Shown: positions 24,886 to 35,559 of the stretch, piece after piece
Layout: each line of letters begins with the position of its first letter
How positions within the stretch are numbered: position 1 is the stretch's first letter
From: Ancylostoma caninum
Taxonomy: Eukaryota; Nematoda; Chromadorea; Rhabditida; Ancylostomatidae
Length of the DNA stretch: 64,000 nucleotides
Direction of reading: 5' to 3'
NCBI GenBank assembly: GCA_037903475.1
Contig: JBAJFG010000362.1
Location: forward strand, 1-64,000
Program-made: the position numbers and the translations under genes
Notes under the pieces: model-generated
Databases searched by the model: none
The model's input: only the letters and a program-made list of their open reading frames with translations
What the model was told of the DNA's origin: nothing

Positions 24886-25118
24886 CGTCTACGGACACTT
24901 ACCACCCGCACGCGCAGTGTCAGGCCGTTTTACCTTTTTGGGCCTATTCCAAAACAGCCGTTCGTGGTTCCAAAGATGCCCTAGGTCACTACAGCGTCTT
25001 AATGATCACTTTAGATGTAAGCTAAGCAATCCTTATTGAGGAACGACTGGGAACAGCACTTTTCTTCTAGTGTTGTACAAGGGCCTGACGCGCCGCGCGT
25101 GGTAAGTGTCCGATAATC
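24886..25118. mobile_element. MULE-type MITE, 233 bp, copy 1
   Basis: Flanked by a perfect 9-bp duplication GTAAAGGTG (24877-24885 and 25119-25127). The inverted ends share GGACACTTACCAC / GTGGTAAGTGTCC. The sister segment at about 50082 carries GTAAAGGTG once, the clean empty site. Length is exactly that of the copy at 58836. A 9-bp target duplication fits Mutator-like transposases acting in trans. Confidence 0.9.
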
Positions 25119-25266
25119 GTAAAGGTGAAGCGTGGAGCGACGTCTGTAATGGGCGGCGCCCTCTCGAACCTAGCTAAAATTCAAACGTTCCACGTAGTTG
25201 CTAAATATTATAGGTCCAAGTTCGTAAAACATCACATTTTCTCATGAATTGCTTCCATCAACTTAC

Positions 25267-25588
25267 GAGAGCCTCCGCAGCAGCGAGCCGCTCTTTTCCC
25301 AGTTGTCTCACCAACGTCGCCGTGACGACAGGGCAATCCGACTGAAATCATCAGTTCGCTACCCATATCCATACTTTGATGAAGAGTAAAGATGTTTGGA
25401 TTGCGTCACAAACATTCGTAAGTCATCCAATTGCAGCAACCCCGCAACTAACTCAAGCCGTTACTCAGGGTCTTCATCGATGAAGTTCGCAACGAAAAAT
25501 TTAACTTACCAAGGTCGTCCTGTAATAATCACGGCCACGAGTTTGCTCATTGCGGTGGGCAGTAGTGCGGTCAGATGATGTGACCGTG
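25267..25588 (-). pseudogene. Possible two-exon remnant of an unknown gene
   Basis: On -, a well-formed exon lies at 25267-25341 (acceptor TTTCAG, donor GTAAGT, 25 codons, SDCPVVTATLVRQLGKERLA). An upstream piece ends at 25510 with donor GTAAGT in matching phase. I find no start, and no continuation downstream. In the sister segment the upstream donor is lost, a retroposon sits nearby and the exon has non-silent changes (Leu to Ser, Leu to Pro, Glu to Lys). This may be a decaying gene or chance splice signals. Confidence 0.3.
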
Positions 25589-25721
25589 AAGATGATATTT
25601 CATCTCAATTTCCTCACTAGCAAGAGATTTTAGAATAAACAGCAAAAACACAAGTAAAAAACTTCATAAGAACTCCTTTATTCTTTCTTTTTTCTATCAA
25701 AAGCACCCAAGCGCAAGTTGG

Positions 25722-26756
25722 CTATTCTCTGCGAAGACACTCGATCACGCTGGACACCTTGGAGCTTTCATCCTGAAATAAGTTATTGGAAAGTACAGTG
25801 ACAAGCGCTGAGCTTTTCTATAGTATGACACCCACCAAAAGGCCGCCTAGTTCTTCTCGATTACTCTCCAGAACATCAGCTGTGCAGAGTAATAAGCCAA
25901 TGTAAGCTTGTCCAGAGCAGCCATATAACTACAATGAGTATGATTTCTAGCGTTCGTTTCATTGTATCAATTCCAGTTAAGCTTGGATGTGACATATGGT
26001 CATAAAAATATCACATAAATACATGAATTGCTCCTTGATTTTGTTATTTTCTGGACCGACCGAAACATTGGAAGTGGAGATCCAGAAGCTCAGGAATCGT
26101 ACAGAACTCAATACAATATAATTTATGGTGGATCACTAATGTCATCCGCGACGTTGGAAATCTCAGTGATCAGTGAAAATAGGACGCTAATGTGAAATGT
26201 ATTCAATACTCAGAAGTGGATGCATACTACCAAGACAAACAAAAATCTTCATCAGCAGGAAGGAAGGAAAATTCTTTGGAAATAGAGTGTGGTAGGATGT
26301 TCTACTACTTTCCAACTACAAAAACTGCGGGAACAGGTTCCATCCATGAACAATATATAATAGTTAAGATTGCTTGAAAAGTGTGGTGGTGGTGGTGGTG
26401 CAAGACTTCCGGACTAACCTAATATATATTAGTACCTGCAGTTTGCAGCTTGCATAACGATACAGGGAGCAGAAAGTCGCTCGTTATGGATGAGCATTCA
26501 TTTTTGTTTTTCACTTCCTTATAGCAATCCATAATCAAAAATAGCAGATTCGGAGGAGACTGTCTAAGGCATAGATAACAACTATGACTCATCCTTACAC
26601 CTCTTTCGACATAAGAAAACTATGAAGTAAGAAGATCTTGATTTCTACCTGCTCCTGAACTGAGAGCAATTTGGGGTCGGCTGTGTAGAGGCAGTCCTGG
26701 AAACTTGAAAACGCAGCAACGTTTGCAACAGAGAATATAAGGAAGGGTAGAATCAT
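25722..26756 (-). CDS. Small secreted four-cysteine protein, copy A, three exons
   Basis: Function unknown. Exons on -: 26649-26756, 25836-25928, 25722-25772, all joining in phase 0 with good GT/AG ends, giving 83 residues. The start ATG opens a hydrophobic signal peptide (MILPFLIFSVANVAAF). The mature part has four cysteines (DCLY, GCSG, LLCTA, ECLRRE) and looks helical. AATAAA on - lies about 40 bases after the stop (25677-25682). The copy at 51325-52357 has the same mature protein with several silent changes, which supports coding. No family is recognised; a small secreted effector-like nematode protein is a guess from form only. Confidence 0.78.
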
Positions 26757-28134
26757 TTGCTCTGAAAAAAGATCAGTGAGGAAACCTGCCACAAGGCAAG
26801 AAACAACAGCGAACCAAAACAAGCAATCGTTATAAGTAGCAAGTTGTTCACAGCTCAGGATAATTCTAAAATGAAGCGTGAAATGAGAATAACCACGGAG
26901 GAACCATACTCGTTCATATCAACTGGGGAGGCTCTGCTTCAAATAAGCTTACTACGACATAAACTATGGTAACATGACGTCTGTCATGTCACTAGGAAAA
27001 GTTAATGTTTTAGGAGTAGCCGGTGGTCATCAGGGGGAATGGGAGGAGGTGGTTGGAGGGAGAATGAGTTGACAAAATTTTCAAACTTGCTTTGTGAACT
27101 CGACAGAAATTTTGCATTTGGCTAGTTCAATCGCTCATGGTTATCGCCACTGTTTGAATGTTTGCTATCAACTGTCCAAACTGTAATTATTTTTTTAATA
27201 ACCTTATTTTTCAAACACATTTAAAAGTGTCCCACTCGTTTGGTTCGCTATTTTGGCTTTGCTGAGAGCTTTTCTCGCCGCTCCCTCGCCTCATCTGAAA
27301 TCGCTACTAGCTGAAAGCATTGAAATGTTCCAAGAGCAGGTACATAAATTTTCCTATCCTACATTTACTTATGTGTAAGAATTTCTGAGCAGCAGTTACA
27401 GTGAATTTTTGGGTTTGTATGTTTGCTTTATATCTTATATACAGTCGGGTCCGGCAGCCACTGCAAATGGGCGCCGGCGGGCGCCGGCCGCCGCCACCCT
27501 CCGGCGCTCCGGTATTAATGAGCTATAAATCACTCGAGCTTGGGAGAAAGCGAAGAAAAATACAATTTTAGCCCATAGTAGACAGAGTGCAGTGGATATG
27601 TTAAGGCTATAAAGCAGGGGACCATTTTCACAACTTTCACGTTTTTTTCATTTTTGTGATTTTCATGGGGAAAGATTTCTGAATACACAATAAGCGAAGC
27701 CAACTCTTCCATTTTCTGCTATAGTACACTGCTTCGCGAATACAAAAATGGCCGTTATTCTTCTATAGATGGACACAGTACTTCAGTTATCCCATCTGAA
27801 TAATAAAGCTCATCCAATTCGGGATCCTCAGAAATAATTGAAATCCGTATAAATTGTTCCATATCCATTGCGAAGTAGTTCTACCGCTGTCATTTATCTT
27901 TCGTGGAGTAGTCCTTTACGGCGGAGTTACTCTCTCCCGGTTTCCCTCAACTTTGAAAAAGTGGTTTTTCACTATTACTTACACTATTACTATTACTTAC
28001 ACTTACACTTATCGTAGTTTATCTTCGAAATTTATGCAAAACGTTGCCGGATGCCTTCCTGGACTACCCGAAGGAGATCACGGGGGACGTTCCAAGCAGT
28101 GAACCCCAAACACTGCGATACTTAACTCTGGATC

Positions 28135-28207
28135 TCCAACGGAGTGGAACCAGCGAAAGGGACAGATTGCAATCTGCCACTCAAACCACTGAGCCATCCG
28201 GGCTACT
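28135..28207 (-). ncRNA. tRNA-like (SINE-type) pol III promoter unit 1
   Basis: On -, A box-like TGGCTCAGTGGTTTGAG and B box-like GGTTCCACTCC have tRNA-like spacing. A full cloverleaf with matching acceptor stem is not evident, so this is a tRNA-derived repeat rather than a tRNA gene. Repeated at about 53716-53790. Confidence 0.55.
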
Positions 28208-28267
28208 TTTTATGTTGGAGTTTGTTTGATAACTGCAGCAGTCGTAGGCAGCATACTATATGTATTT

Positions 28268-28352
28268 GCAAAACGGGGCACAGGGCAGGATTCGATCCCC
28301 TGACCACCACAACGTCAATCATTCGCTCAACCCACTGAGCTATGTATGCGCG
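28268..28352 (-). ncRNA. tRNA-like (SINE-type) pol III promoter unit 2
   Basis: On -, A box-like TAGCTCAGTGGGTTGAGCG and B box-like GGATCGAATCC. Same argument as unit 1. Repeated near 53860-53935. Confidence 0.55.
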
Positions 28353-28696
28353 CACGCGATGCAATATACAAATAGTGTCTAATCTTACTTACACTTACAC
28401 TTATCGTAGTTTATCTTAGAAATTTAGGTGAAAAGGGAGTTGGGTGGGGCCACTCCTGTGAAGCCTAAGCCTAAGCCGTAAACCCATTCTTAAGCATAGG
28501 GTTAGGCTTATCTACCCTGTCTACTATGGACTAAAATTGTATTTTTCTTCGCTTTCTCCCAAGCTCGAGTGATTTATAGCTCATTAATACCGGGGCGCCG
28601 GAGGGTGGCGGCGGCCGGCGCCGCCGGCGCCCATTTGCAGTTGCTGCCGGACCGGACTGTACATAGTGTGCTCCGCTTATCCACGAAGCTAAGAAA

Positions 28697-30064
28697 TCAA
28701 AGATTATTAGAAACAAAAAAAAGGTTTTCTCTAGGCTTAGCAAGCTTGCAGTTGAGATCTGGCTGTTTAATTTCAAAACATTGCTCGTTTCCACATACTT
28801 CTATTTCACTGTACAAGTGTGGCAGTGCGATGCTAATTCCTCCTTTCACGCAGCGCAGCTGTGGTTGCTGATCGTTCTTTGTGTGTGCGCCTGAGCAAAG
28901 TGTCGCGATGATCGTGGCTGCGAGCCAGTGGTGCCAAAACGCGAATGATCCTCTTCCCGTGGTCGTTGTGTTGTTATCGGTGAACACGGATGTCGTCATC
29001 GTTGCGCGCTCTTTTGCGCGGCGTGGTAGAAACGGCCGCTGCCGAGTGACTGTTCGGGGCGCTTCCTCGCTGCTAGCGTGTGGCCGATCAACTTCTTTTT
29101 GGTGAGTTTCTTTCTCTTCAGTTTTTTCGTTTGATTCGTTGTTACCGGTTTTTTCTTCGTGTTCCTCGTTCATGTCATCCCCACTTTCGCTAATTTCAAG
29201 GGGAGTTAGCATGTTAATAGATCGCTCCAACGTAGATTGTTTTGTACGTAATTTGACCGACCTCACTTCCCCATCTGGATCCTTTATTAGTTCTAAAATC
29301 AATCCGAGTTGCCAGTCTCCTCTTGGTGCATGTTCATCAGTCAGGAGCACTACTTCGCCAGGAAATGGTTGCTTTCGTGTAAATTTCCTTTGTTTGATAC
29401 GTTTTTGATGGAAATTTCTCAATTCTAGCAAGTAGTTTCCTTTCCAAACTTTCCAAAGCTCTTGAAGGTATTGCAGCTGTTTTCCGAGATATTGAGCTGC
29501 TTGCTCCCTCGTGGATATTGTCGGCAAGTATTCTGGGTCTTGATCTTCCTTTTCGCTCTCCTTTTGCGGGAAAAGGTTGACATTTGCACGATGTGTCAGA
29601 AAATCGATTGGTCGTAAGACAACCGAATCTTCTAACGTGCTCCCGGCATACGTGAGAGGGCGAGAGTTTATCATAGCTTCTATTTCTGTGATCAATGTGA
29701 AAAAGTCGTTTTCGTTTAGAACTTTCCGACCCATTAGTTTGTGTAGAGTAGATTTCATGACTCCAATGAGTCTTTCATAGAAACCTCCCTTCCATGGCGA
29801 AAGTGGAGTGATGAATTTCCATAGTATTGTTTCATCAGTTAGGAAAGTTCTTATGGTGTCGTCACTCGTGAGCGTCGGATTTCCTTCATTTGTTATGATT
29901 TCACTTCCGAGTTTGAAATTAGTGGCGTTGTCAGAAATGATTATTTGTGGTTTGCCTCTACGTGCAACAAATCGACGTATACCGTTGATCAACTGCGTTG
30001 CGCTTAGATTGTTTACCACTTCTAAGTGCACCGCGCGTGTTACCATGCAAGTGATCAATAGCAC
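28697..30064 (-). pseudogene. BEL/Pao integrase core, DUF5641-like domain and env-like start
   Basis: The frame can be followed upstream to about 30230, where the CxxC of the integrase zinc finger and the first catalytic Asp (VDLGGPF) lie. It then shows TRAVHLE, SDNATNF (second Asp) and GGFYERLIG (Glu). A DUF5641-like domain follows (PGEVVLLTDEHAPRGDWQLG). An acidic linker leads to a hydrophobic stretch (WHHWLAATIIATLCSG) and cysteines that resemble the start of the env-like protein of nematode BEL elements. The last 18 codons read into the duplicated segment past 28750, so the C-end is foreign. Confidence 0.83.
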
Positions 30065-30200
30065 CCATCTTTTCTTTGTTTCCTTTTCAGAATCGATTAC
30101 GCGGAACGGTCCTCCGAGATCGACTCCGATGTGCGAAAAGGGGCGCGTTGGTTCGGTGCGGGACGTTGGAAGAGGAGGCGAGTCTGGATAAAAGTAAGGC

Positions 30201-31475
30201 TTACCATTCCAACGTTTGCAAATCAGACATTTGTTTAAACATTTTTTTCACCACTTGCCTTCCTTTTGGGATCCAGAAATGGATTCTGATATTTGCCAAT
30301 GTTCCATTTACTCCTTGGTGTCCGCAACGTACATGAGTTTCCATGACAAAGAGAGGGGTAAGTGGGTGATGTGGTGGAAGAAGTATAGGTTCTTGTGTTT
30401 CTGGTGCCATAGTTTTGGTTTTGATTCTCCCATAGCACCTCATTATTCCCTGTGAATCTTTGTGGATGTTCAAATTGCTCCACTGAGCTGGAATTTTGGA
30501 TGTTGTTTCCTTCTGCATCATTCTGATGATTACTCTTTCAGATGTACGTATGTCGATGGGCTCTAAGGAGCAAATGGGTATTTCTGAGCTGACGTCATCC
30601 AGTTCAGGTATGTTATTTTTCAAGATTTCCTGCTTTTCCTTTGATAACTTTCCAAACACTCGTACTCTGATGTATCTTAGGACGAGCGCTATCACTCGTT
30701 TGCACTTCCTGAGGGTAGAGTACTGTCTGAAGCGGAATGAATTTTCCTTTTGGGTGGTTACTTTTGCCACAGTGACAGTTTTTTCCAATTGTTCTGATGT
30801 ATCTGTTTCACATTGCCATTGAAATTCTGGTAACTCCGGCCATGAGTCATCCTTTTCGATTAGAAATATAGGACCTGTCCACCAAATGTGGTTGTTCATT
30901 TGATTGGCTGTAAGCCCTCTTGTAGCGCAATCTGCCGGGTTGTTTTCGGAACTGATATAGTGAAGATGACAAGACAGTTTGTTGTCTGACCATTCTTGCA
31001 ACCGTTTTTTGATTTCCTTACAGCGATTGGTAATGAACAGTCCAGTTTTTTCGTTTGACTGCACCCATTGCAATGCCACTTTAGAATCGCTGTAGATGCG
31101 GATTTTTGTTATTGGCAGCCCGATTTCTTTTAGAACGAAATCGGTCAGTCGGGTTCCAATTAACAATGCTAGCAATTCCAAGCGTGGTATAGTTAAGGTT
31201 TTACCCTTTTCTTTGAGTGGTGCAAGCCTTTGTCTTGCCATTAGTAGTGTTGATGTAATATTTCCCTTCTTATCGATTATTCGTAGGTATACAACCGCTG
31301 CGAATGATCGGTTAGACGCATCGACGCAAGTATGTATCTCGTATCGAGTATCTTGGTAGCTATTGGTCATCGAACGGGAGATTGTTGTTGCATAGGACGT
31401 CGCGTTATCACATATTGCTTTCCAATCGCGATCGTCGTCGGCAGACAAGGGATCGTCCCATGAATATTGCCGTTT
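30201..31475 (-). pseudogene. BEL/Pao RNase H and integrase zinc-binding start
   Basis: In the same frame as the RT and separated only by a TGA. RNase H-like features include HTCVDASNRSFAA, IPRLELLAL, IYSDSKVALQWV and NPADCATRG. The end reaches the integrase His residues (HVRCGHQGVNGT) and then leaves frame before the CxxC pair. Confidence 0.83.
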
Positions 31476-33014
31476 TCACAGTTCTTGTAAGAATACCTTA
31501 GCTGGTAAAAGTAATGGAATGAGGTATCCTGAGGGGTCGAAGGTTAAGTGTACGGCTTGTAGAACTTTCCTTTTGGTTGGGTTTTCAGAATAGCGTAGTT
31601 TGCAACGCAAAGACATGGTGTCTTCCCTTGGGTTCCATGGTATGCCAAGGATTTTCGGATATCTTGCCTTCGAGAGATCTTCCTGTTTGATGTTTTTATT
31701 ACATTCTCCGTCGTTGGTCATGAACTGGCGCAAGTTCATTGACATGTTGCCGAAGATCCTCTTGCATGTTGAATATTTTTCAATGAGAGATTGGGTGGAG
31801 ACGTCCGTCATCATGACGTTGTCAACATAGAAGTTTGACTCTAGTTCTTTTTTTATTGCCTCGCTGAATCCCTTTTGTTGCCTTACTCCATGTTTGATAG
31901 AGATTGCCAGTAAAAACGGTGAGGCGTTGATGCCAAAGGGAAGCCTACAAAAGCGCATAATCTTGATGTTTTCATTTGCCGGTGGTTTGTTTACATCCTT
32001 AAGCCAGAGGAAACGGACTGAATCGCGTTCGGAGTTTTGCAGGTAAATCATGTGGAATGCTTTTTCCACGTCTGCAATCATTACTTTCGTTCCGATTCGC
32101 GACCTCAAAAGGATGCCACACAAATGTGGAAGAATTAAGGGGCCTTGGTGGATGACTTCATTAAGGCTTAGCTCTCCTTTCATTTTGGAGGAAGCATCGA
32201 GAACTATCCGAGTTTTTGTTGTTTCACTTTCCATTTTTATGACTGCTTGGTGAGGAATATAGTAACAGGGATTATCGGCATTCGGTCTGTCAGGTGCCTC
32301 TTCTATAAATTTTTTCTCGAGCTGATCATTAATGATCTTACAGTATTCCTCCCAGCATTTCGGATTGCGCGTTCTCATCTTGTACAATTGATGCAGCCGA
32401 CTCGCCGCTAGCTTGTAGTTATCAGCGAGTTTCATCTTGTTGCTTTTCCATGGGAACCGTACATAAATCTTGTTGTCTTTGATTTCCACCGTTGAATAAA
32501 ACTCCTCAGTGATGCGTTGGTTTTCCTCTTCCTCAGTCTCGAGGTCTTCTATCCCGACCCCCGGTAGTTTCCACAAATCCGAATAATCCGGATTTGGCTC
32601 GTAAATGGTGTGCGTGACGTGAGTGTGGAGAATGCTTTCGTATATCTTTCCACTTTCAGGATGCTCCGCTTCGCGTCGTGATGATCCGGAGATGACAGGA
32701 CCGAAGAAAGTGGGAGTGGCAAACAATCCTGAAGGCAGTTGGATCACTGGTTCGTTTGTCTTCAGTACGTAATTGAAATAATCGATTCCGATTAGCAACT
32801 CCGGGTTTACTTTGCTTTGGTTTAAAGGTTCTGCGCTTTCTGCAAAGTTTTCCTTTATCATTTCCATGTCCTCTGTGGAGAGTGCCGTGAGGAATAAGGT
32901 AGGGGTGATGGGTTCGTGAGTTAATAGCTCCATCTCCATAGCCTCATTACCTGTGTTGAACAGATCGGTCTTGACCTTTTTAACCCGTTTCCTTTCCGCG
33001 CGCCCCTGTGTCAC
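31476..33014 (-). pseudogene. BEL/Pao reverse transcriptase region
   Basis: A 512-codon frame shifted relative to gag. The first part continues the protease and linker. The RT core shows RIVLDASS, ADVEKAFHMI (first catalytic Asp) and FYVDNVMM, where the usual YVDD has Asn for the last Asp. It ends at TGA 31476-31478, and the same frame reopens at once as the RNase H region, so this is a single nonsense codon. Confidence 0.85.
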
Positions 33015-34957
33015 TGTGTTGTCACTGTGATGGTGAGTTCCGAGAATATAGGTAGTCCTAACCGATCAGCCAGCGATTCCGATATAAATGACTGATCAGA
33101 AGCGGAGTCCAACAATGCGTACACCATTTCCTTTTCACCATTTCTCGAATTACAAATATGTACTGGAACAACCATGAGGCGTGATTGCTCCTGTTCTTCG
33201 TGAAATTGTGGATTTGAAAGAGAATTGAGAGCCAGGTTCACACGTCTATCGCCGCGGAAGTTTCTTGGAGGTGTAGCTGATCTTGAAAATCTCACGCGGG
33301 ATGTCTGTCGGGCTCCTCTTTGTAAATTTTCCGTTGGTCGGGGAGCAGGTGGTTCTGCTCTGTTGGTTCGTTGGTTATCGTTAGATGAGCTGCGTCGCAT
33401 TCGGCCAGTCGGAATTCTTCGAAGATTGGTGGAGTATGAAGAGCTGCGCTGTTCACTGCGACGATTACATGGATGTTCTCTTGATGGACTTCGTTGTTCC
33501 CGGAACCGATTCCTTCGTGAGTCCGCCATATTCGCAGTTGGTCTTCCATTACGACACAAGATAACGTTGTGCTCTCCACCACAAATGGGACAATTTGCCT
33601 TACGACATGATCTCGATCTATGTCTGAGGCTGAAACATTTCCAGCACGCGGGTATGGCTCGTAGTCGTTCCCGCTTTTGATTGATGGTTCTATATTTTGG
33701 ACAATCCCTGAACCAGTGATCTCCACTGCAGCCAGTGCATCTTCGCGTTGTTACCGTGCGGGTGTGGAGAATTGAAATCTCCTCTGGTTCATTGTCTTTC
33801 CGGCTTTCCAAGTGCTCCCTTCTTCGAATAACCAGCGTTAAGTTGTCCAGGAGATCTTTCATGTTCCATTCCTTTCCGGAATCGAATTCCCGTTTTACCA
33901 CTTCTTCTTGTATCTTTTTGTTGAACGTTTCTAGTACCATGTTCAACATGTGTGTGGTATCAACCACTTCTCCCTGTTTCCGTAGCGTGGCTATGATAGC
34001 TTGCACGTCATTCAAGTTGTTTCTCAAGGATCTTGAATCTTCTCGCGAAGCTCGCATAGACTTCAATTGCCTGATCATTGCCATCGTTACACGTCTCGGG
34101 TCTTGGTACTGAGTTTTGAGTTGGTCTACTGCACTTTCATAGGAGTCACCTGTTCGTGGTATCATTTTAATTGCGCGCGCAGCGTCACCTTTACAGCAGT
34201 TGATGAGTATGGAGAATTTTTCAATATTCGAGTATGGTTGTTTATGAACCAACTCCTCGAATAACTCCCAGAACGAGTCAAACTCGCTCGGTTTTCCGCT
34301 GAATTCGGGAATTTTTAGCTCATTACCGATGAAACGTCGCTCGAGGGTTAGAAGGTTGTTCAGGGTTAAGTTGTTATCTGCCTCGTTATCCTGATTACTA
34401 CCACCTTCTCCCGCATTTCGATGGCTGCTCTGGGCAATCTCCTGTTTCATAGAAGCCTCCTGGCATTCTAGTTCTACCAATCTTTTTTCCAGCTGTCTAC
34501 AAAGATCAGTTGTTATCTGTATGAGTATTTCTCCTCTTTTTTCTTCCCAGTATCGGTCGAACTCAAGTTCGGCTTGCAGTCCTATTTCCTTACTTTCCGT
34601 ATCCATTACCATCTCTGTGATAGCTGAGCTGTTGTCGGCATAACATTCCCAGACTGTTTCCTTTTGTGCTTCCAGTTTTTGGCACAAATTTTTTACCAGT
34701 ATGGGTTGAGTGACTAGAAATTGCTGGAGTTCCCTAAGATCTCGAGGAAATTCCCATGGTTGGTTAAACTCTTCCGCTTCCTGTATTAGTCCCGCTAGCA
34801 CGTTAAGTTGTCTTGTTAATTTTTGTTTCACAATTTTCAGATTGAAGGACGGAGACATGGTTTCCCTCGGTGGACGGCTTGGACGCTGATTGCCGTCGAC
34901 TACAAGCAGACGTCTTTTTATATACTGAGTGCTTCCTATGGATGCTTCTTCCCACAT
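33011..34957 (-). CDS. BEL/Pao gag and start of protease
   Basis: A 648-codon frame. A coiled N-terminal part leads into a DUF1759-type gag region (IPEFSGKPSEFDSFWELF). This is followed by zinc knuckle-like CxxC clusters (CTGCSGDHWFRDC, CWKCFSLRHRSRSC, CPICGGEH) and an Arg/Ser-rich linker. The frame ends in a DUF1758-type aspartic protease with catalytic LLDSASDQSF. It stops at TGA 33011-33013 a short way past the protease active site. The likely first methionine is uncertain; one at 34858 (MSPSF) is an alternative. Confidence 0.85.
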   Translation of the reverse strand: MWEEASIGSTQYIKRRLLVVDGNQRPSRPPRETMSPSFNLKIVKQKLTRQLNVLAGLIQEAEEFNQPWEFPRDLRELQQFLVTQPILVKNLCQKLEAQKETVWECYADNSSAITEMVMDTESKEIGLQAELEFDRYWEEKRGEILIQITTDLCRQLEKRLVELECQEASMKQEIAQSSHRNAGEGGSNQDNEADNNLTLNNLLTLERRFIGNELKIPEFSGKPSEFDSFWELFEELVHKQPYSNIEKFSILINCCKGDAARAIKMIPRTGDSYESAVDQLKTQYQDPRRVTMAMIRQLKSMRASREDSRSLRNNLNDVQAIIATLRKQGEVVDTTHMLNMVLETFNKKIQEEVVKREFDSGKEWNMKDLLDNLTLVIRRREHLESRKDNEPEEISILHTRTVTTRRCTGCSGDHWFRDCPKYRTINQKRERLRAIPACWKCFSLRHRSRSCRKANCPICGGEHNVILCRNGRPTANMADSRRNRFREQRSPSREHPCNRRSEQRSSSYSTNLRRIPTGRMRRSSSNDNQRTNRAEPPAPRPTENLQRGARQTSRVRFSRSATPPRNFRGDRRVNLALNSLSNPQFHEEQEQSRLMVVPVHICNSRNGEKEMVYALLDSASDQSFISESLADRLGLPIFSELTITVTTQ

Positions 34958-35559
34958 TGTAAAGTTTATCAGTGCTCGTTGTTTTTAAATAAATTCCATT
35001 AGATGTTTTGAGAATCTGTTTTAAAACCAAACCTGATCAGTGGGTAGACGTGATTTTCCCAAAGAGATTCCATTATCTCGTGGTCGAGTTGACATTCTTT
35101 GGATATTCCTGGTTTTCCATCGTTAAAATGCAAGAGCACTCTGCCGTTTCCTCCTTTCCTCCTTCACTTGTGATTGGCGCCATACGTTGCTCCGAAGGAT
35201 GAGCAGCTGTTGATGTTTCGAAGAGGTCTTGCAAACATTGCTAAAATTTCCGTTAACGGTTTTATTTTTCGGGGGGAGGCACCCCAGGTTTTCTTCGAGT
35301 TTACCTTCTCTAGGTTAGTCTTGTGGGCAACCGATCCCAGGTTTTCTAAGAGTTTTCCTTCTCTAATCTTTGCTGTGGTCGTCTTACACGATTGGTACAC
35401 GAGTAAGGATTAACAAAACGAAAATAATAAGCGAATAAAGGAAGAGTGAGATCGACGTTATGCGCGCAAGTGCAGAGAGGCGAGGTAGCTTCATGCGTTA
35501 GTGTATCAAGTTGATCAGGCACGACACACGCTATACTGCGACTTGCCCTACGCGCTTTC

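Larger units (their letters stand above)
27442..28659. mobile_element. GC-rich TIR element with internal tRNA-like units, copy A
   Basis: Inverted ends of about 145-150 bp begin CAGTC(G/C)GGTCCGGCAGC, are very GC-rich (GGCGCCGGC runs) and are flanked by TA. The interior (about 0.9 kb) carries two tRNA-like promoter regions on - and a direct repeat of ACTTACACTTATCGTAG at about 27999 and 28387. No transposase frame. It was already present before the tandem duplication, since the sister copy has it at 53040. Confidence 0.8.
14588..28750 (+). repeat. Tandem segmental duplication, copy A
   Basis: Collinear with 37762-54344. It contains protease copy 2, the small secreted gene and the GC-rich TIR element. 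The right end (AGCAAGCTTGCA) abuts BEL/Pao retroelement sequence. Confidence 0.92.

Noticed and set aside
28135..28352. Two tRNA genes
   Set aside because: A and B boxes are present, but no full cloverleaf with paired acceptor stem could be drawn; treated as SINE-type.
28455..28515. Telomere-like TTAGGC repeats (AAGCCTAAGCCTAAGCC)
   Set aside because: Only about two units, repeated in the sister segment; too short to mark a chromosome end.
29139..30191. Several + strand frames of 67-127 codons
   Set aside because: Antisense shadows of the BEL integrase region.
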